From positions 53,010,001 to 53,074,000 of the forward strand of contig CM060733.1 of the NCBI GenBank assembly GCA_030704615.1: a stretch of DNA of 64,000 nt. The letters are read 5' to 3'. The notes below the pieces were generated by a model that worked only from the letters and a program-made list of their open reading frames with translations, was not told the origin of the DNA and ran no database searches. Positions 44,418-57,410 of this stretch are shown piece by piece. Position numbers and translations under genes: made by a program. Each line of letters opens with the position of its first letter. The first letter of the stretch is position 1. This stretch comes from Takakia lepidozioides. Taxonomy: Eukaryota > Streptophyta > Takakiopsida > Takakiales > Takakiaceae.

Positions 44418-46387
44418 GCGAGTCTCTGATACTCAAGGGCTTACAAGGAATTCGGGTTTGCCTTCTGCGGTGGTCAGTGACCAGTCTCAGCATGATGAAA
44501 GTTGTCATCGAATTTTCATAGAGTCCTATTTGGCGTTTTAGGTGTAATGTGACATGTGTAGGAAATTCAGTCATAGAACAGATTTGATAGAATAGGTAGA
44601 CAATGGAAGCAAACATCCATTGACTGAACATACCATACTGGTATGATATGGAATTCTTTGGAAGATTATGTTTTTCATGCGTACTCGGTGAATGGATCGT
44701 TAACCAGTGCTGTCTGTAATGCGTAGGTCGGAAATAGTTTATTTTCTGTGGCTCAGAATTGTTTAGAGTGCATCTGACTGCTGACTTAACAGTTACCCTG
44801 TCAGCAGTCTGTAGGACAAATGGAAGGAATATGAAAAAAAAACTGCCTTTGCTGTCTTTTTCCTTTTTAGCTGATGTGCAAGCTTTCTAGCTAGAAGAAT
44901 GCACTTTGTTCAGGTACTGGATGTGTGTGCAGAATGAAGCACTTTGTTTGAGTGGCGGTACTCGAAGATCATGTTGTCTGGGAGGTAGGATTTCTATTTG
45001 AGCTCTTTGAGTCTCTTTGGTTTTGCCGCCAGAATGTCCAGGAGACTGCTCCAGAAGTGGACAATGTAGGATATGGTTTTAGGAGCAGCAGGGTGTTTTC
45101 CTTGTAAGGAACAGACTGATCCAGTGTAGACTACCATTACAAATATTTTTTTTAAACTTTTGCAAGATTTAAAAGTGAAGACATGCAAGCCATCAGCTCA
45201 CATCATTTGCAGTGTGGGAGGTAAATTTGATGCATTCTCTGTATTGAGGTTTTCTGCCTACAACTTCAATGCAAAGCATGGAAATGAAGTAAGGGAGAAC
45301 ATGCATAGTCAGCAGCAGGTAATAGTGAGATAATAGTGTGACTTGATCACCCCTTCACCATTTTTGCACCAAGATTAAGTCTTCAGCCATATAGTTCCCT
45401 TCTTCAGAGTTATAACCATTCATAGTTTCTTGCTTAGGTGGTTGGTTTGCTTAATACCAAAGGAATTCAGTTGTGGTGAGGCTACAACTCACCTTCATTA
45501 TCTCGTCTTTTTACCTTACCAAATCCCATTCATGTTTGGATCTTTGAATATTTGTATCAATGTCTTTTGGTTGGGTGTGAGTGGGGTAGCCTGGTTTGGG
45601 TGCATGGACTTGTTCATTTTTCTCAAATTTACTGCATCAGTCGTTCATCAATCACTCCTACCGTTGAGTGTGACCACATGGCTTTGAGCTTGGGCACTCT
45701 CAAGAGTTATTTCCCAAGCCTCCATCACTGACATTGAGTTCCAATACAACGAGTAATGAGGCCAATTGGGGGGGGGGGATGCGTGTCAAAGGGAGCAAGC
45801 TAAAGAGAGAGGGTGACAGATAGACCTCCCCATTCTGCCTGATAGATGTATGTTTAAGTTTCACAGGCTTTGTGCTCACAATTCGTGGTGGGATTGGTGG
45901 AAGCAGAAAGCCGGGTCGGTTCTTTAATACCCAGGTTGATAACCGGGCCAGACCCTATGTACCAGTCCACCTGTTGCAGAGGGAGAACTTGCCTAGTAAG
46001 CCACATGCCTCTTTATGTCATTCTTCATCATTCAAGTACTCATTTAGCTCCAGGATTTTTTATGACAGGATGTTGTCTAATATCCATGTCCCCTTTGCAA
46101 TGGCAATGTCGGTACACAGGTGGATCATAATGCTCATGACTACACTACCTCAGGCAGGATTTCACATTCAAGGGAAGGCTATTGCAAAGAATTGCAAAGG
46201 TTCATCTGCAAAAACACGTCACAACCAAAATCCGGCTGCTGTACTTCAAGACTGCCTTATTTGACTCATTGCCAGATTCACAAGCTCACTGTAAAAATAC
46301 TCAGCTTCCACATGATACAATACACACCGTGATTCCAGCATTTTAGTGCATGTGAATGCTAGAACCAAACTTCAGCACCAACTCATA
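44418..46387. other. Gene-free stretch between convergent genes
   Basis: It holds the 3' ends of YLMG (plus) and the scramblase gene (minus). A run of G's lies near 45771. Frames at 45870-46264 have no family similarity. Confidence 0.4.
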
Positions 46388-49300
46388 TCACCAGTCATCA
46401 TTGCCAACATCAAAACCCCCAAAGTCGTCACCTAAAGCTTCAGTAGGTGGCTCCAAGTCATTTTGTTCTGACCTCTCTTCCTCATCCGACCAACCAAAGA
46501 AGGAGCCCATATCAAGAGGAGGGCCATTGTTTCCAGAAGGGGGTTCTGCTGCCTCTCCATTTACACTTGCACCCTCCCCAGCTCTCTCAACATCACCTTC
46601 ACCACCTGGAAATAGGAAAAGATCCATGTCAAATACATGTATACAGCTAAGTGAGCCAAATCAATGCAACTGCACAAATCTTCACGTCAACTCATGTCAG
46701 GACAACAATTCAGGCAAGGACAGAATCACAAGGCAGTGACTTTCATATTCAACTATTGTTGACACCAACACCAACCTCTTCATCTAAAAACAGGCAAAAC
46801 ATTGGCATACATGCTTGAAAGTTCTGGACTGCAGCAGATTATTGTAGAGATAACCAAGGACTGATGACAAGATGCAGATTCCATCTTCAAAATTTCTAAG
46901 GTGGACTCTATCAACATCCCAGGTTTAACAACCCAGTATGGACTAAAGACAATAGAAAGACAATCACTTGACAGCCAAGTGGTGAATCTCCCCAAAGGAC
47001 TTGATTACCTGGACTTGCAGTGTATACCGGTGGAGCTTCGCTAGTGACAGTGTCAGCATGGTCATGGCCAGATGCCATCATATCAGACCCAAAGAAAGGA
47101 AGTGGCATGCCCCATCTGCAAAACCTCCAGACCCTTTGTGATCGATACTAAGCTCAAGGTCGGACTTCGATAGCATCAATAGGTAGTGCATTTGTTTGCC
47201 TTAGAGAATGTACTCATAGTTTTACGTTGTTAGCCGTAGCCTTGTCGCCATTGACCCCGTGCCCAGTTTGAGCGGAACACAAAGGGACAGAAACTACATT
47301 TTTCAGGGGCTGACGCCAATAGTATGACATACCTTGGAACAGACAATATATCCGAGTTTTCCAGATATCCTCTAGAAATCCCTTCACACAAGCATCAATC
47401 TGCTGTGTGTGATTTGCCCAATAACTAGACCCCAAAAGGGCCTGGGCTTTTGGCTCAGCCTCGAGGTTTTCAAAGTTGGCAAACAGAGGTACACGAACAA
47501 ACCCCTTGATGAAATTGAAGAGGGTGCCTCTCTGGTGAGAGTACCCAGGACAATGAATCAGAAAGTGCTGTGTGTGATTTGCCCAATAACTAGACCCCAA
47601 AAGGGCCTGGGCTTGTGGCTCAGCCTCGAGGTTTTCAAAGTTGGCAAACAGGGGTACACGAACAAACCCCTTGATGAAATTGAAGAGGGTGCCTCTCTGG
47701 TGAGAGTACCCAGGACAATGAATCAGAAAGTGGATATTGTCTTCAGGTTGCCCCCATGACGGGAATTTGCAATCCCCTTTCCCTGCGTCTGTTTGCTATT
47801 CAATGGTAGGCTTCCCGCCCTGAATTTAAGTTTCAGTCTAGTGCCGAGAGTGGGTAAACCCTTGAGGACATCCATGATGGCCTCACCCACGTCAGAGACT
47901 GGAAGAGACTGGAGAGATAATGTATAAGACGTTGTTTGCCATAGCCTTGTTGCCCTTGACCCCACGCGCAGTTTCAGCAGAACACAAAGGGACAAAAACT
48001 ACCTTTGTCGGGGGATGACGCCGGTAGTATGACTTACCTTGAAACCAACAATTGATCCTAGTTTTCCAGATATCCTCTAGAAATCCCTTCACACAAACAT
48101 CAATCTGCTGTGTGTGATTTTCCAAATAACTAGAACCCAAAAGGGCCCAGGCTTTTGGCTCAGCCTCGAGATTATGGAAGTTGGTAAACAGAGGTACAGG
48201 AACAATTCCCTTGATGGATTTGAATAGGGTGTCTCTCTGGTGATAGTACCTAGCACAATGAATCAGATAGTGAATATTGTCTTCAGGTTGCCCACACAAC
48301 GGGCATTTGCAATCCCCTTCCTCTCTGCGTATGTTTGCTGTTCAAGGTAGGCTTCCCGCCCAGAGTTTAAATTTCAGTCTAATGCCGAGAGTGGGTAGAC
48401 CCTTGAGGTCATCCATGATGGCCTCACTCATGTCACCGACTGTAAACAAGTTTTTCGGGGAAGTTTTCTGCCTAATTTCATTTTTGTCAGACAATTTCCT
48501 GGCAACAGACATGGCTTTGGACCCCACAGCCTCTAGGTCAGATTTATCCAGCAGGGTCAAGACTTGCGGACTCAGAATCAGATCACCCTCTTCTGCCAGG
48601 ACAGACCCTTTTGGGGCCTAGTTATTGGGCAAACCACACACAGCAGGTTGATGCTTGTGTAGTGGCTCAGCCTCGAGACTTTCAAAGTTGGTAAACAGAG
48701 GTACAGGCGCAATTCCCTTGATAGATTTGAAGAGAGAGAGAGAGAGAGAAATGATATGAAAATAAATTGGTACTTTATATCGTAGGTGAAACCTCAAAGA
48801 GCTTATGGCACAAAAGGGAAAAGCAAGAAAGAAGAGACAAAACCACAGACGAGAGAGAGAGAGGAAAAGGGGAACTTACCCGGGGTGGCTATGTCTAGAG
48901 AAATAGTCATTGTCAAGTGACACAGCCAAGGCTAAGACAACAGCTCTCTCTGTCAATGTCAAAGGTCGAGTCACTTGCAACTCTTCTGCCTGGCCACCAG
49001 TTAAACCACAATATGTCAAACCAACTGCCAAATAGAATGGGTGCATGACTCGCCCATTGAAAACCAATGAGGTAAAAATAATTTTCAAACTCTAGTGACA
49101 GGAAAATCCAGCACTGGTTCATCCATGCAGATTAGAAATTTGTCTGAGTACTTGCAAGCAGGGCTCAGCATGGTCGCAAGGCAATTTTTGAAAACACCTC
49201 TTTAGCAGCCATCTGCAACTGCTGCATCTCCTGCATGCCCGAGTGCCCTTGAGTTGTGGACAGCAGGGGCTTGCGGTTGGGCATTGCCCCCTCTGCAAAC

Positions 49301-52300
49301 ACAGGGGCTGAATAGTGACTGCTTCTTGCAGGCAATACATCCCCAAATCGAATCGCATATTGTCCAGCATCTGTCAAAAACTGTACCCCAATTTCCATAC
49401 CCATAACCAGTCATTTTCCTGGAGCAGCACTATGGGTTGTCAGTTTGAACCCACTTGCTGTCACTCAACTAGAGATCTATAAGAGTGGACAGGAGAGAAG
49501 CTTGCTAGTTCCACAATGCTTGACTTTCCTTATATGATTGCTGAGAATCCTGCAATACGTGTACTGTAACAGACTGCAAAGTGTAAACTTGGAGTGACGT
49601 GAAAGCACAGTGAGGAATTTCTGCCGAAGTTACCTCATAGCCAAACCCTCGCCAATTACGGTCAATTTCTGCCAGCGTTCCTTGGTCCTGATCCTTGAGG
49701 GTAAAAGTCCAGTGCCAGAGCCCCGGATTTTCAACTGCTGCAAACTGCTTATTGCTGCCAACCAGCATCATAACAGTAATGCAAATTACAGTGGATCTTC
49801 AACCCAACTATTCAAGTTTCCAAGCTAATTCAACTAGGCATGAGTATGCTTGCTTCATTGTCAAAAACTCCTAAGAGAGCATAACATATTTCAGCTATAA
49901 AGCATCTTTTATAGAGGGGTGTAGGTGTGTGACGGTTTGATCGGCAGAAAAGCACTGCTGCCAAACCTTTTGGCGCTCCAGCTAAGACATAAAATGCGAT
50001 CAGATCTGATTTTCCATCTCAGACGTTAAAGGTAAGTCTTTCATTCTTTACCTCACCAATGGACATCAACATAAAGTCGTCCGATGGCTGTACCACTTCT
50101 CACCTAGAAATTGGGCAAATTCTGAAGTGACAAGAGGCAGCACATTTGGAAAAAGAATGAGGATGATACCCCAAGTAAATGTCATACAGGCGTCGCCAGA
50201 GATGCCATCTCCTGTGGCATTCACCTACCACCTACAGACAGACCAGGTCACCCAAACTTGAGCCCCTTCCAAATCTGTCGCATTTGTTGTGCAGAAAGTG
50301 AACAAGTGAGTACAAATATGCCTAACATTCACCATTGACATCGAAACAGCACCTTCAACTTTAAAGCGTACAGGAGTAGGATATTAGATCCCTTACTTTG
50401 CCATCAATTTCGACATAGATCGCACTGTTTATGAACCAGATTGGTCTTCGTACCTGAAAGACCCATCTCAACAGGAGAATAAGTTATACACCTCACAACT
50501 TCCACAAAGGTACATGAGCAGAAAAGAAAGAGGGACAGAACATGCAACAAGTACCACAACACTTTCTCATTCAATGTTGACTGAAATTTTAAGGGAATGT
50601 TGATAGGCAAGGACCCCACCACAAAGGACCGCAGGGATGGCTGTCCTGTTGACTTTACACTGGGGAGGGCAGCTCGCTGCAGAATACGCTCACTGCTGAA
50701 CCCTCCCATATTCCAAGACAACTTGTATTGAGTTGAAGAGATAATGAAGGGAGAAAAGTAATACCCGACACACTTCATTGCCATTAGCATCCAACACAGA
50801 TGCCACAAATGGCCGCCTTGTTCGCAAGAACTGCAACACCCATTTTATGGCCTCAGTGATATAGACATTTTGAGTTTCATGCTATTGAGATCTTTCCTTT
50901 CATTCCGGAAAAGAATATTATCTCTTCGTTATCAAAAATGCTAGGGAAATACACTCCATCGTAGAACCCCAAACTTCTGACAGGCCCTCATGCAGACCCA
51001 ACACTTCTTCAATGAATTGGAGAAAAAGGTTAGCATAATCACATCATAACAGGTAGTCCATCACACCAGGTTAGTCCTAAGAGAATTTCCCTTAAAAGTC
51101 TTGGCAATAGCCTGATATAATACCCTAAAAGCAGAGGGCATACAAGATTCAAACAAAGATCCCTTAGCCTTTGTACAGATAGTTTTCATGTAAGACAGAG
51201 AGTGCAGAAGGCCACTACTATCACTGCTGAGAACCGAGTTTGAGAATTGCATAGTACCTACATATGCCAACACAAAGGATCTGAATTAAAACTGGAGCAC
51301 GGACCTGCCGCAGTAGGACGTTGCTGTCTTCAAGAATGTAGCCCACCGGCTGAGATCACAAAGCGTATATGTGCCAGGTCAGCTGTTGCCCAACATCCAG
51401 CACGATATAAGAGCTTACTGTGCAGAAACAGATCCCAGCAAACTGCACAAGTGTGCTGTGCACGTTGCAATCCTATTTACCCTCTCCAGCCAATGTGGAT
51501 GTCCAACGTACTGGGTTACTCCACGGATTCAAGATCACATAACTATCTCATTCCATTTCTGATCACATACTTCATTAGCCACAATATCAGGGAGCCCTAG
51601 GGTTCAACCCTCCTGTACCAGTTTGCGGGTTTTAATCCAACACTGTGTGAACCTCAACCCTAATTTGCGACAGAGTGTGCACACAGTGCTCCATAGAGAT
51701 AGAGGTAATGCTGATGGATAAACTCATGGGCAGAGTTGGGGGAGGGGAGTCCCGGATGTTACAAACCCGACCCAAAAAATGTCTTTGACACATAGCACCT
51801 AGCCCTTGAAAAGACCAGCAAGATCTTACTCACAGCATGAGGCTGGCGTGGATCCATTATGACGTATCGGTTTTGCTGCCAGGCGCAAACACAAATCACA
51901 TTAAAAGGTCAACTATTTTGTTTCCTCACTGCCCTAACAACGTTGTAATGACGTATAGAGAAGATGTACAGGTAACACCATCATCCCTGCAGTGGAAGAC
52001 TACTACCTCTAGGAGTCAAACCACGGTCACGCTGAGAAATAAGCCTGCTGTAATTGACGTACCCCAACTTTGAAGTAATTTGCTAGTTTAATTGATTAGG
52101 GGCGAACACATCCCGTGTGAGTGTCTATATCTTTACAGTGAAGACACGAGTAAATCACCCAGAAGTAGCGTTGCCACGATGCGTGTGGAAAAGCATCTGG
52201 GAAACCGAGTCACAGGAGACCCGTATCTCCAAGGACAGCTCGGGAGATACCGTAGAGTTATAGTAAGTATGAGGTGCCTTCATTGTATGTTTACTCTAGC

Positions 52301-53809
52301 TTTGTGTCTTGCCACAAACACATGAATAGACAGAAAGGTGACAGCCCCAAGAGATCTGTGTCTGGAGGCTTGCCAGAGTAAAACATGTCAGGTATCAATT
52401 GCATGTAGCAAACTAAAGCACTGGTTGACTTGGTGTATTCACCTGCTCGAAGCCAATCGCAAGATTGGCCCACTCTACATTACGAGTAATCAGCAAATCT
52501 GGCCTTGCCAATACTGGTGCAACTTTCTCCTGCCAACCAAAGTTCACAACAATCTCAGGCTCCTGTTTCTCAAAATGAAAAGAAGGGATTCTTGAATCTA
52601 CATCAGTGAGGCATCACTGTAGGTCTTTCCACAAGAGCCAAAAAGTTTTCAGCGAGACTGTCCTAATTTTAAAACTGACAATCCAGACAGCAGTCTCTGC
52701 AGGTCCTTCTCCTCTGCCATCATCATCCACATACAACGTAAACATAAACATAAAATTCTAATTGTGTCTTTTAGCTGCGAGTGCACCTCTTCTGGAGAGG
52801 TTGGCAACAACGATCCTTTGAGAGGTTGGCTCAGGGGTGGCTGGCCCTGTGAAGGGTCCCTGTCTTCATTATTTGAGTACAAGGACGGCTGAACTTGGTG
52901 TGTTGAACTACTAGCTAGCTCAGAGCGTCCTAACAATCGTTTCTGTCTGGCTTGGCGTCGCTTCTTGTCAGCCAACCAGCGCTGAACTAGCCACTGGCTG
53001 CTTGGTGATTGCTGATGGCGAATTCCCCCTACCGCAACTGCCAGCTGCAGAGTCCTCCACCCTCTTTTTCGCGAAGAAGGACTGATGTAAGGCTGGACAG
53101 AACCATAATTTGCCAAACTACATATTGATGACAAAAGGCGGCAGTCTCTCCATCTACTGGGAAGAGATGGTGCACTGCCAACACTTTTGCAACCATAGCC
53201 AGTTACCCCTGTGAAAGTAAGCAGCCCTCTTATGCCCCGTGATATGCCGTGTACTTCTTGCTGTGTCTCGTGCCCAAACCCAAATGCACCTAAACCAGTT
53301 GTATGAAACCCTATATCACTTGCGTAACAAGCCCTTGAGCCAGTTCCACTCGCCGGTTGCAGTGACCTGCCATAGCCCCATTGTGTCTGTTCCCACGCCC
53401 CACCACACCCTCTCAATTCTCAATTTGAAGTTGATGGTGGATCATGTACCAAACAGTTCTGACTACGAGGACTCCCACCCACACTCCATTACTATCAACC
53501 TGGATTCCCTGTTTGATTCCTACACGCAGACTTGTCCTTAATATTTATTGAAAACGAATCATCGGAATTCAAATCTTGAACTGCTAAAGCTATACAAAAC
53601 GCACAAACAAACACAGCAGATACAGCTCTTGAAAAGGAAGCTAAACAAGCCCATTCCCGATCTCTAGAAAACATTCAAACTGAAAGAAGAAGCGCTAGCA
53701 ATCCACGAGCGAGAAACACCGGGCCCCAAAATGCTGCAAATACAAGTATAGACATAAGTACCGCAATGGAGGCACGCAGACGAAGACGTGAGCGCATCGC
53801 GGCTGCCAT
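46388..53809 (-). CDS. Phospholipid scramblase family protein, 13 exons
   Basis: Exons (minus, high to low): 53762-53809 (candidate), 52787-53386 (5' border uncertain), 52443-52529, 51834-51875, 51305-51349, 50765-50830, 50397-50453, 50170-50231, 49634-49754, 49198-49380, 48880-48989, 47009-47115, 46388-46605. All borders are GT-AG and phases agree, giving about 581 residues. Family words: PDLLITRNVEWANLAIGFEQ, RYVIMDP, GYILEDSNVLLRQFLRTRRP, VLDANGNE, HRRWHLWRRLYDIYLG, FAAVENPGLWHWTFTLKD, EIDRNWRGFGYE, FLTDAGQYAIRFG, RPLTLTERAVVLALAVSLDN, DYFSRH. This matches the plant scramblase-related proteins, kin of yeast Aim25, thought to be mitochondrial. It is longer than the roughly 390-residue Arabidopsis form, with a bigger N-terminus and an acidic C-terminus ending GGFDVGNDDW. 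Confidence 0.85.
47210..48620 (-). mobile_element. LINE-like fragments inside a scramblase intron
   Basis: Two diverged tandem copies on the minus strand encode the C-terminal zinc-binding region that follows RT in plant LINEs. One (about 47895-48620) has CPLCGQPEDNIHYLIHC, VKGFLEDIWKTRINCWFQGK and FVPLCSAE. The other (47214-47995) has HFLIHCPGYSHQRGTLFNF and FLEDIWKTRIYCLFQGM. Upstream words AIMDDLKGLPTLG and AIMDVLKGLPTLG are shared too. Neither copy keeps an RT domain. They are intronic and on the same strand as the gene. Confidence 0.6.
47401..47730 (-). repeat. 165-bp tandem duplication, in frame
   Basis: 47401-47565 and 47566-47730 are near-identical head-to-tail copies. On the minus strand each encodes 55 residues from HFLIHC to WANHTQ. 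The period is a multiple of three, so the frame stays open. Confidence 0.9.
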
Positions 53810-53924
53810 TACATTGCAAAACCTTTCAGTGCTCCTCAAAACAACCGGCCCGATCGCCAGCAACTACACAACAACACCACCGAGACAGGAAACCACGGAT
53901 GGCCTTTCCTTCCTCTTCATATAC

Positions 53925-54085
53925 CATAACGTATATTCCTTAGACAATATAAAGTATATTCCTTCCATTTTCCATCCTCCTCATATACCATAACGTATAT
54001 TCCTTCGACAATATAACGTATATTTTTTCCCTTTCCCTCCCTTTCCTTCCTCTTCATATACCATATACCATAACGTATCCCAGGT
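53925..54085. repeat. Imperfect tandem repeat with ATACCATAACGTATATTCC
   Basis: Two copies of about 66 bp (CATATACCATAACGTATATT, then CCTT(A/C)GACAATATAA), plus a third partial one near 54055. It lies just upstream of the scramblase candidate first exon, thus probably in its promoter. Confidence 0.7.
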
Positions 54086-56261
54086 ATTGCCCAGGCGTAA
54101 CCTACTCTTCCCCTTCCTTCCGGTACTGCCCTTCCTGTCAGGGGTGGGTTGTATTAAAGTGGAAGTAGATGTATGCAGGAGGAAGGTATTAACATGCTAT
54201 GACTCAATTTGAACAACAACCAATGAGCTGTTGTAGATAGCATGACACTGTTCTGAGCTGCAACAACAAGCAATATCAGTTGTAGGCAGAAAACAAGAGG
54301 GGTTGTTGCTCTAATGTGTTGTGTGGGGACGCGAACCTCCCATCATATAGACTTTGGAGATACTGAAGCTGTTGACAAATTCGCAAGTTTTTTATTCTCT
54401 GTCCGGGTGTCAGTTACAAGATTTAGTGATATAACTAAATTATGCTTTCAGGTAAAATTGTTCCAGAATAGGAATCTTGGAGCTGCAGGAGCCGTTGCAG
54501 GAGGCACCTAAAGGTGAGCCACAGAGTGTTTTTCAACTTGTTATCAAAACAATACTTGCTTTGTCAGCTTGTTGGTGCACAAGTTTAATTTCATGCAGCA
54601 ACCCAGAGTTTCATGATCGGCATAACATGTCAGGCACCCAAGAGGTGGGCTTGTCAGCCTGCAAAGGAACATTGTGTGCATTAGTTCACAGCACTGAATC
54701 ATCAGATTGGAGGACCGCCGGGTGGGGATATCATAAACAGATCTCGCCTTGCAGCTTCAAGCATATGTAGCTGGGGACAACCACTTGATGGCAATAGTAC
54801 CAAAAGTTCATTTAATTGTGGGACATTTACAAATCTACCGATAGTAGCATGCATACATGACCAGCAGTTGGGTCTAATTCACACTTGACAAAATTGTTGG
54901 GCTACGCACATTTGCTCCTTTCAAAACAACTTCCAAAAGTACCCATTGTGCTGCAAGCACACTTTCAAACTTGAAATAATGCGCTGGCACCTTTGCCCCT
55001 CATGGAATATATCATGAATTGATCGTGCATCAAAGTTTTGATACATCCCTTCATCAATATCTAGTGCCAGTTCTCAATGCATCTTTCACACCACTTGATA
55101 TTGGGACAAATGGGTGAATCACATTCCTTTCAAGAACACTAACTTCAACATCCACATATACCTGTGCAACGATTAAAGGCCAGGTGTCTACACTGCAAGT
55201 AAAATAAAAACAGCAAAAAAGTCAAGCAGGAAATGCAGGTGACACAATTGGCACATCCAACACCCTCAATAGCTTGGGTCCTGAACTGTTTTCAGTTATA
55301 TTCAGTCCTTTACGTATCCCTTTCCCCTCTTATACTTCAAAAGGAACTGAGGCGCTCAAGACTCGAGTCAGAAAGTAAGCAGAGGAGTCCCCTGTCAAAC
55401 ACATCCAAAGAAAACATTACTGTTGCATATGCAACAGTAATGTAAGGATCGCTTCACCCACATGCCCATTGAAGACTGCCAAAACCAAGAAGATATGTAG
55501 GCATACTACTGAAATGTTCTCTGAGAGGAATCACAGAAATGACCTTTCGAGCTCACTTGCAGTCATCTCAGATGCCACGTCCCTTGTCCACAATGGAAAG
55601 GGGAGACAAACTTGGCTAAGAAAGCAGGCAAGGCAATCCACCAGTGAAGATTCCTTCCTCTTTCATGCCATTGATATCAGGGAGTGGCAGGAAAACTGGG
55701 TACAATTTATAATCCTAACAAACACGTACTGAACAAGGCTCAAACGCAACTTTGGAAAGAACTCTGGCCATTGAATGTCTGTCTGCATGAAGAGCAGTCA
55801 TAAAATACTCCGTTTGACATTTTCCACACCACATCATTGAAATTTAGTCATCACAAATAGTCTAACAGCTTTGCAACCAGCTAGCCAGTGAGTTGAAGTC
55901 ACAAATTGATATTTGACATTCAGGAGATTGGCATGAGAACATAGAGCCTATTTTCAACATGTTAGCAAGCAATTCAAAGTCCATACAATGACGTCACAAT
56001 CATCATTAGCCTGAATTGGATTTGAATAAGCCTACAACTAAATATACAACTGGTGCACATATGCAAGGCCAGTAAACCTACATAAAACTCCCTACCTTCA
56101 TGCATTAGGGGAGGCAAGCAAAGAACACACACCGCAACCCTGCTTTTTCATACAACTCTAACAGCCTGCTCTATGCCACAGGAAAATCCAGACATGGACA
56201 TTTCAAGTGCATGGACCCAGGTTGAGGTTATACCCACACTACTACTCGAGGTTTCTGGATG
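54086..56261. other. Gene-free stretch; 3' side of the E2 gene
   Basis: No supported frame. It contains the palindrome listed at 55414-55443. The E2 3' UTR must occupy its right end. Confidence 0.4.
55414..55443. repeat. 30-bp perfect palindrome without spacer
   Basis: The half-site ACATTACTGTTGCAT is followed directly by its exact complement. All 15 pairs match. Flanks do not extend it. Confidence 0.9.
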
Positions 56262-57410
56262 TCATAGTGCACACTCCAACGACTTGCGCACGCATTGCCG
56301 CACCCTCCTGTCCATGCAGTCAGACAAGTCAATTGATACCCCACCTCATAGGCATACTCAGGCCAACTTCAGTTTACATCCATCCCAACCTTCAATTATG
56401 AGTACCAGACAAAAGCTCACACGACCTCACCTGTTGTATGCTTGGATGTCACTCTGACACAACTGTGCAGCCTCAGGGTTGGCTGGACTTGCGGGATTCG
56501 GATCAGTCAACAGAGACTGATAGCACAGCATCACATACAAACAAGGTGTCAGACTACCACATGACTGGAATCTACTACAAATCTATGCTGAGTCGGAGCT
56601 CATACTCTATAGCACCCAACGAGGACTGGTACACCCACTGCGGCAAATGCGTGCGAGACAGCATAACTCACCTGAATCGAGGTCAAAATCGTCGACACGT
56701 TTTGGCAAGGGGACCAGTTATCCTGAAGGACGTCCATGCACAGCGTCCCATCACTGTAAACTGATTGTTGCCACAAATTCCACATCTCCAACGTAAGGTT
56801 TTTGCACTCTTGCCATCTGTTTCATGATTGCTTCGGAAGGAAAGTTTGAAATCTTACCATTTGGATGGAAAACATCAGAGGTGAACCGCACGCGAGGTGG
56901 CTTTTCTGGATAGTGCTCCCCAAAAATCAGACGTAGACAGAATATACCACCTGTTGACAACGAAGTAGCATTAGCCTCTGCAAATTTCCTCAAACAACCG
57001 CCAGCGTACAAGCAAACAAAGATTTCACAACACAACCTTCTTCTCGTCACAGGAACACTTCACAAAACAGTACCTTCCCAAGGAGTTTCGTCCGGACCAA
57101 AGATAGTTGCTCCCCAGACAAAAAGATTCTCCTCACCATGAGGACTTGCGCTGCAACCCTGAGGCACCAGTCAGTATCAGTCCACCGGTATCATCAGGTC
57201 TCCACTCACAACCCGCCAGCACCCTATATCCACGGTGCTTACTCACACCATCCAGACACCAGCATCTGCAGCAAACCCAGACACACAAAACCACATGGAT
57301 CACACGAGACTGCCCAAACGATCAATCAATCACAGGTTCCAAACCTCAGGGGGCTCCTGTCGAATGGCCTTTAAATCTGACATAAGACGGAGCTGTGCCG
57401 ACGACATCAT
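56262..57410 (-). CDS. Ubiquitin-conjugating enzyme E2, UBC2/RAD6-like, 6 exons
   Basis: Exons (minus): 57345-57410, 57074-57158, 56858-56950, 56672-56760, 56431-56516, 56262-56307, with GT-AG borders and consistent phases, total 154 residues. The UBC fold is complete: LRLMSDLKAIRQEPPEG, FVWGATIFGPDETPWEGG, GEHYPEKPPRVRFTSDVFHP, then the active-site Cys in SDGTLCMDVLQDNWSP, LTSIQSLLTDPNPASPAN. The HPN triad is present. It is nearest in wording to UBC2/RAD6, which with E3 partners ubiquitinates histone H2B and PCNA. Differences from canonical plant UBC2: HGEEN for QDNN, and a C-terminus ending in Cys-Ala-Leu rather than EQSW. It is thus a diverged paralog or a related E2. The start has two adjacent ATGs (57410, 57407). 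Confidence 0.9.

Noticed and set aside
45870-46264. Plus-strand ORFs as a gene
   Set aside because: Overlapping frames of similar length, no domain, no splice-linked exons; they lie between two convergent genes.
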